5,716 nt of DNA, from NCBI GenBank assembly GCA_021795795.1, contig JAJYPA010000526.1, positions 1 to 5,716 of the forward strand, in the 5' to 3' direction. This DNA is from Pseudomonadota bacterium. GTDB taxonomy: Bacteria; Pseudomonadota; Gammaproteobacteria; Halothiobacillales; Halothiobacillaceae. The notes under the pieces were generated by a model. That model worked only from the letters and a program-made list of their open reading frames with translations, was not told where the DNA came from and made no database searches. Positions 5,607-5,716 of this stretch are shown piece after piece. Within the stretch, counting starts at the first letter, position 1; each line of letters starts with the position of its first letter. The translations under genes and the position numbers were made by a program.

Positions 5607-5630
5607 GATCATGAGAGTCCGGCCATGATC
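5607..5630. repeat. 7-bp inverted repeat in the right-hand gene-free region
   Basis: GATCATG (5607-5613) and CATGATC (5624-5630) are perfect complements with a 10-base loop. TGCC (5592-5595) and GGCA (5631-5634) could extend the pairing with a bulge. No T run follows. The function is unknown; it could be a protein-binding site or a structured transcript. Confidence 0.3.
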
Positions 5631-5649
5631 GGCAGTCGCCCTGCCTATA

Positions 5650-5674
5650 GGAGATCCGCAGCTCTCCCGTTTTT
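5650..5674 (+). terminator. Weak intrinsic-terminator-like hairpin
   Basis: GGAGA (5650-5654) pairs with TCTCC (5663-5667) around an 8-base loop, followed by CG and five T (5670-5674). The 5-bp stem is short for an intrinsic terminator and no plus-strand gene ends nearby, so it may be a relic or chance. The T run is part of the palindrome GTTTTTAAAAAC (5669-5680). Confidence 0.25.
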
Positions 5675-5716
5675 AAAAACCCCGATTCAAAAAAGGCGTG
5701 TGGTAATTTGGTTAGG

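Larger units (their letters stand above)
5425..5716. other. Gene-free upstream region of the Abi_C gene
   Basis: None of the six frames in this 292-base stretch gives a convincing protein or continues the Abi_C gene. It holds a promoter-like site with overlapping direct repeats near 5483-5516, an inverted repeat at 5607-5630 and a hairpin with T run plus the 12-base palindrome GTTTTTAAAAAC at 5669-5680. No RNA gene was recognised. Confidence 0.6.

Noticed and set aside
5710..5716. GTTAGG at the extreme right edge, which resembles an integron core site.
   Set aside because: It is cut by the window edge and no matching second core site is found within the following 150 bases on the minus strand.

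Overview
The window is a piece of an accessory (genomic-island-like) region from a bacterium. The IS66-type transposase set and the overall protein style suggest a proteobacterium. Nothing visible fixes the genus, and I see no tRNA, rRNA, CRISPR array or housekeeping gene. Base composition is patchy. Hand counts on 60-base samples gave about 62% G+C in the insertion sequence and in the right-hand abortive-infection gene, about 50% in the zinc-ribbon and nuclease-like genes, and only about 30% in the central HEPN gene. This pattern suggests modules of different origin.

Left (1-1561): the upstream end of an IS66-family insertion sequence reading leftwards, with tnpA, tnpB and the first 255 codons of tnpC. 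The element leaves the window at position 1, and its terminal inverted repeat ends at 1561. It appears to have landed inside a rightward gene. From base 1562, directly outside the repeat, a 35-codon frame reads like the tail of a papain-like (YiiX/NlpC-type) cysteine hydrolase core and stops at 1667-1669. The downstream 260-codon frame (1708-2490, with a C-terminal four-cysteine zinc-ribbon) seems to be the rest of the same protein in another frame. Restoring one base near 1663 would join them. I therefore read 1562-2490 as the 3' part of a gene broken by the IS and by a frameshift. A 23-codon frame overlaps its stop by ATGA.

Middle (2559-3957): an AT-rich gene on the plus strand encodes a protein with an uncharacterised N-terminal half and a C-terminal HEPN-like half carrying an R-N-x3-H motif. 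A promoter-like sequence just upstream fits a start near 2716. A gene-free stretch of about 180 bases separates it from the convergent genes to its right.

Right (3958-5716): two minus-strand genes, probably co-transcribed. The first in transcription order is an Abi_C (abortive infection C-terminus) protein with an R-x6-H HEPN-type motif. The second is a small PD-(D/E)XK nuclease-superfamily protein. Upstream is a gene-free 292-base stretch with a promoter-like site overlapped by a 10-base direct repeat.

The window thus packs two HEPN-motif proteins (predicted RNases), one predicted nuclease and a probable hydrolase remnant next to a transposon, which is typical of a defence island. The most interesting candidates are the Abi_C/PD-(D/E)XK pair and the solitary HEPN gene with its unknown sensor-like half. 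All functional statements rest on motif reading only.
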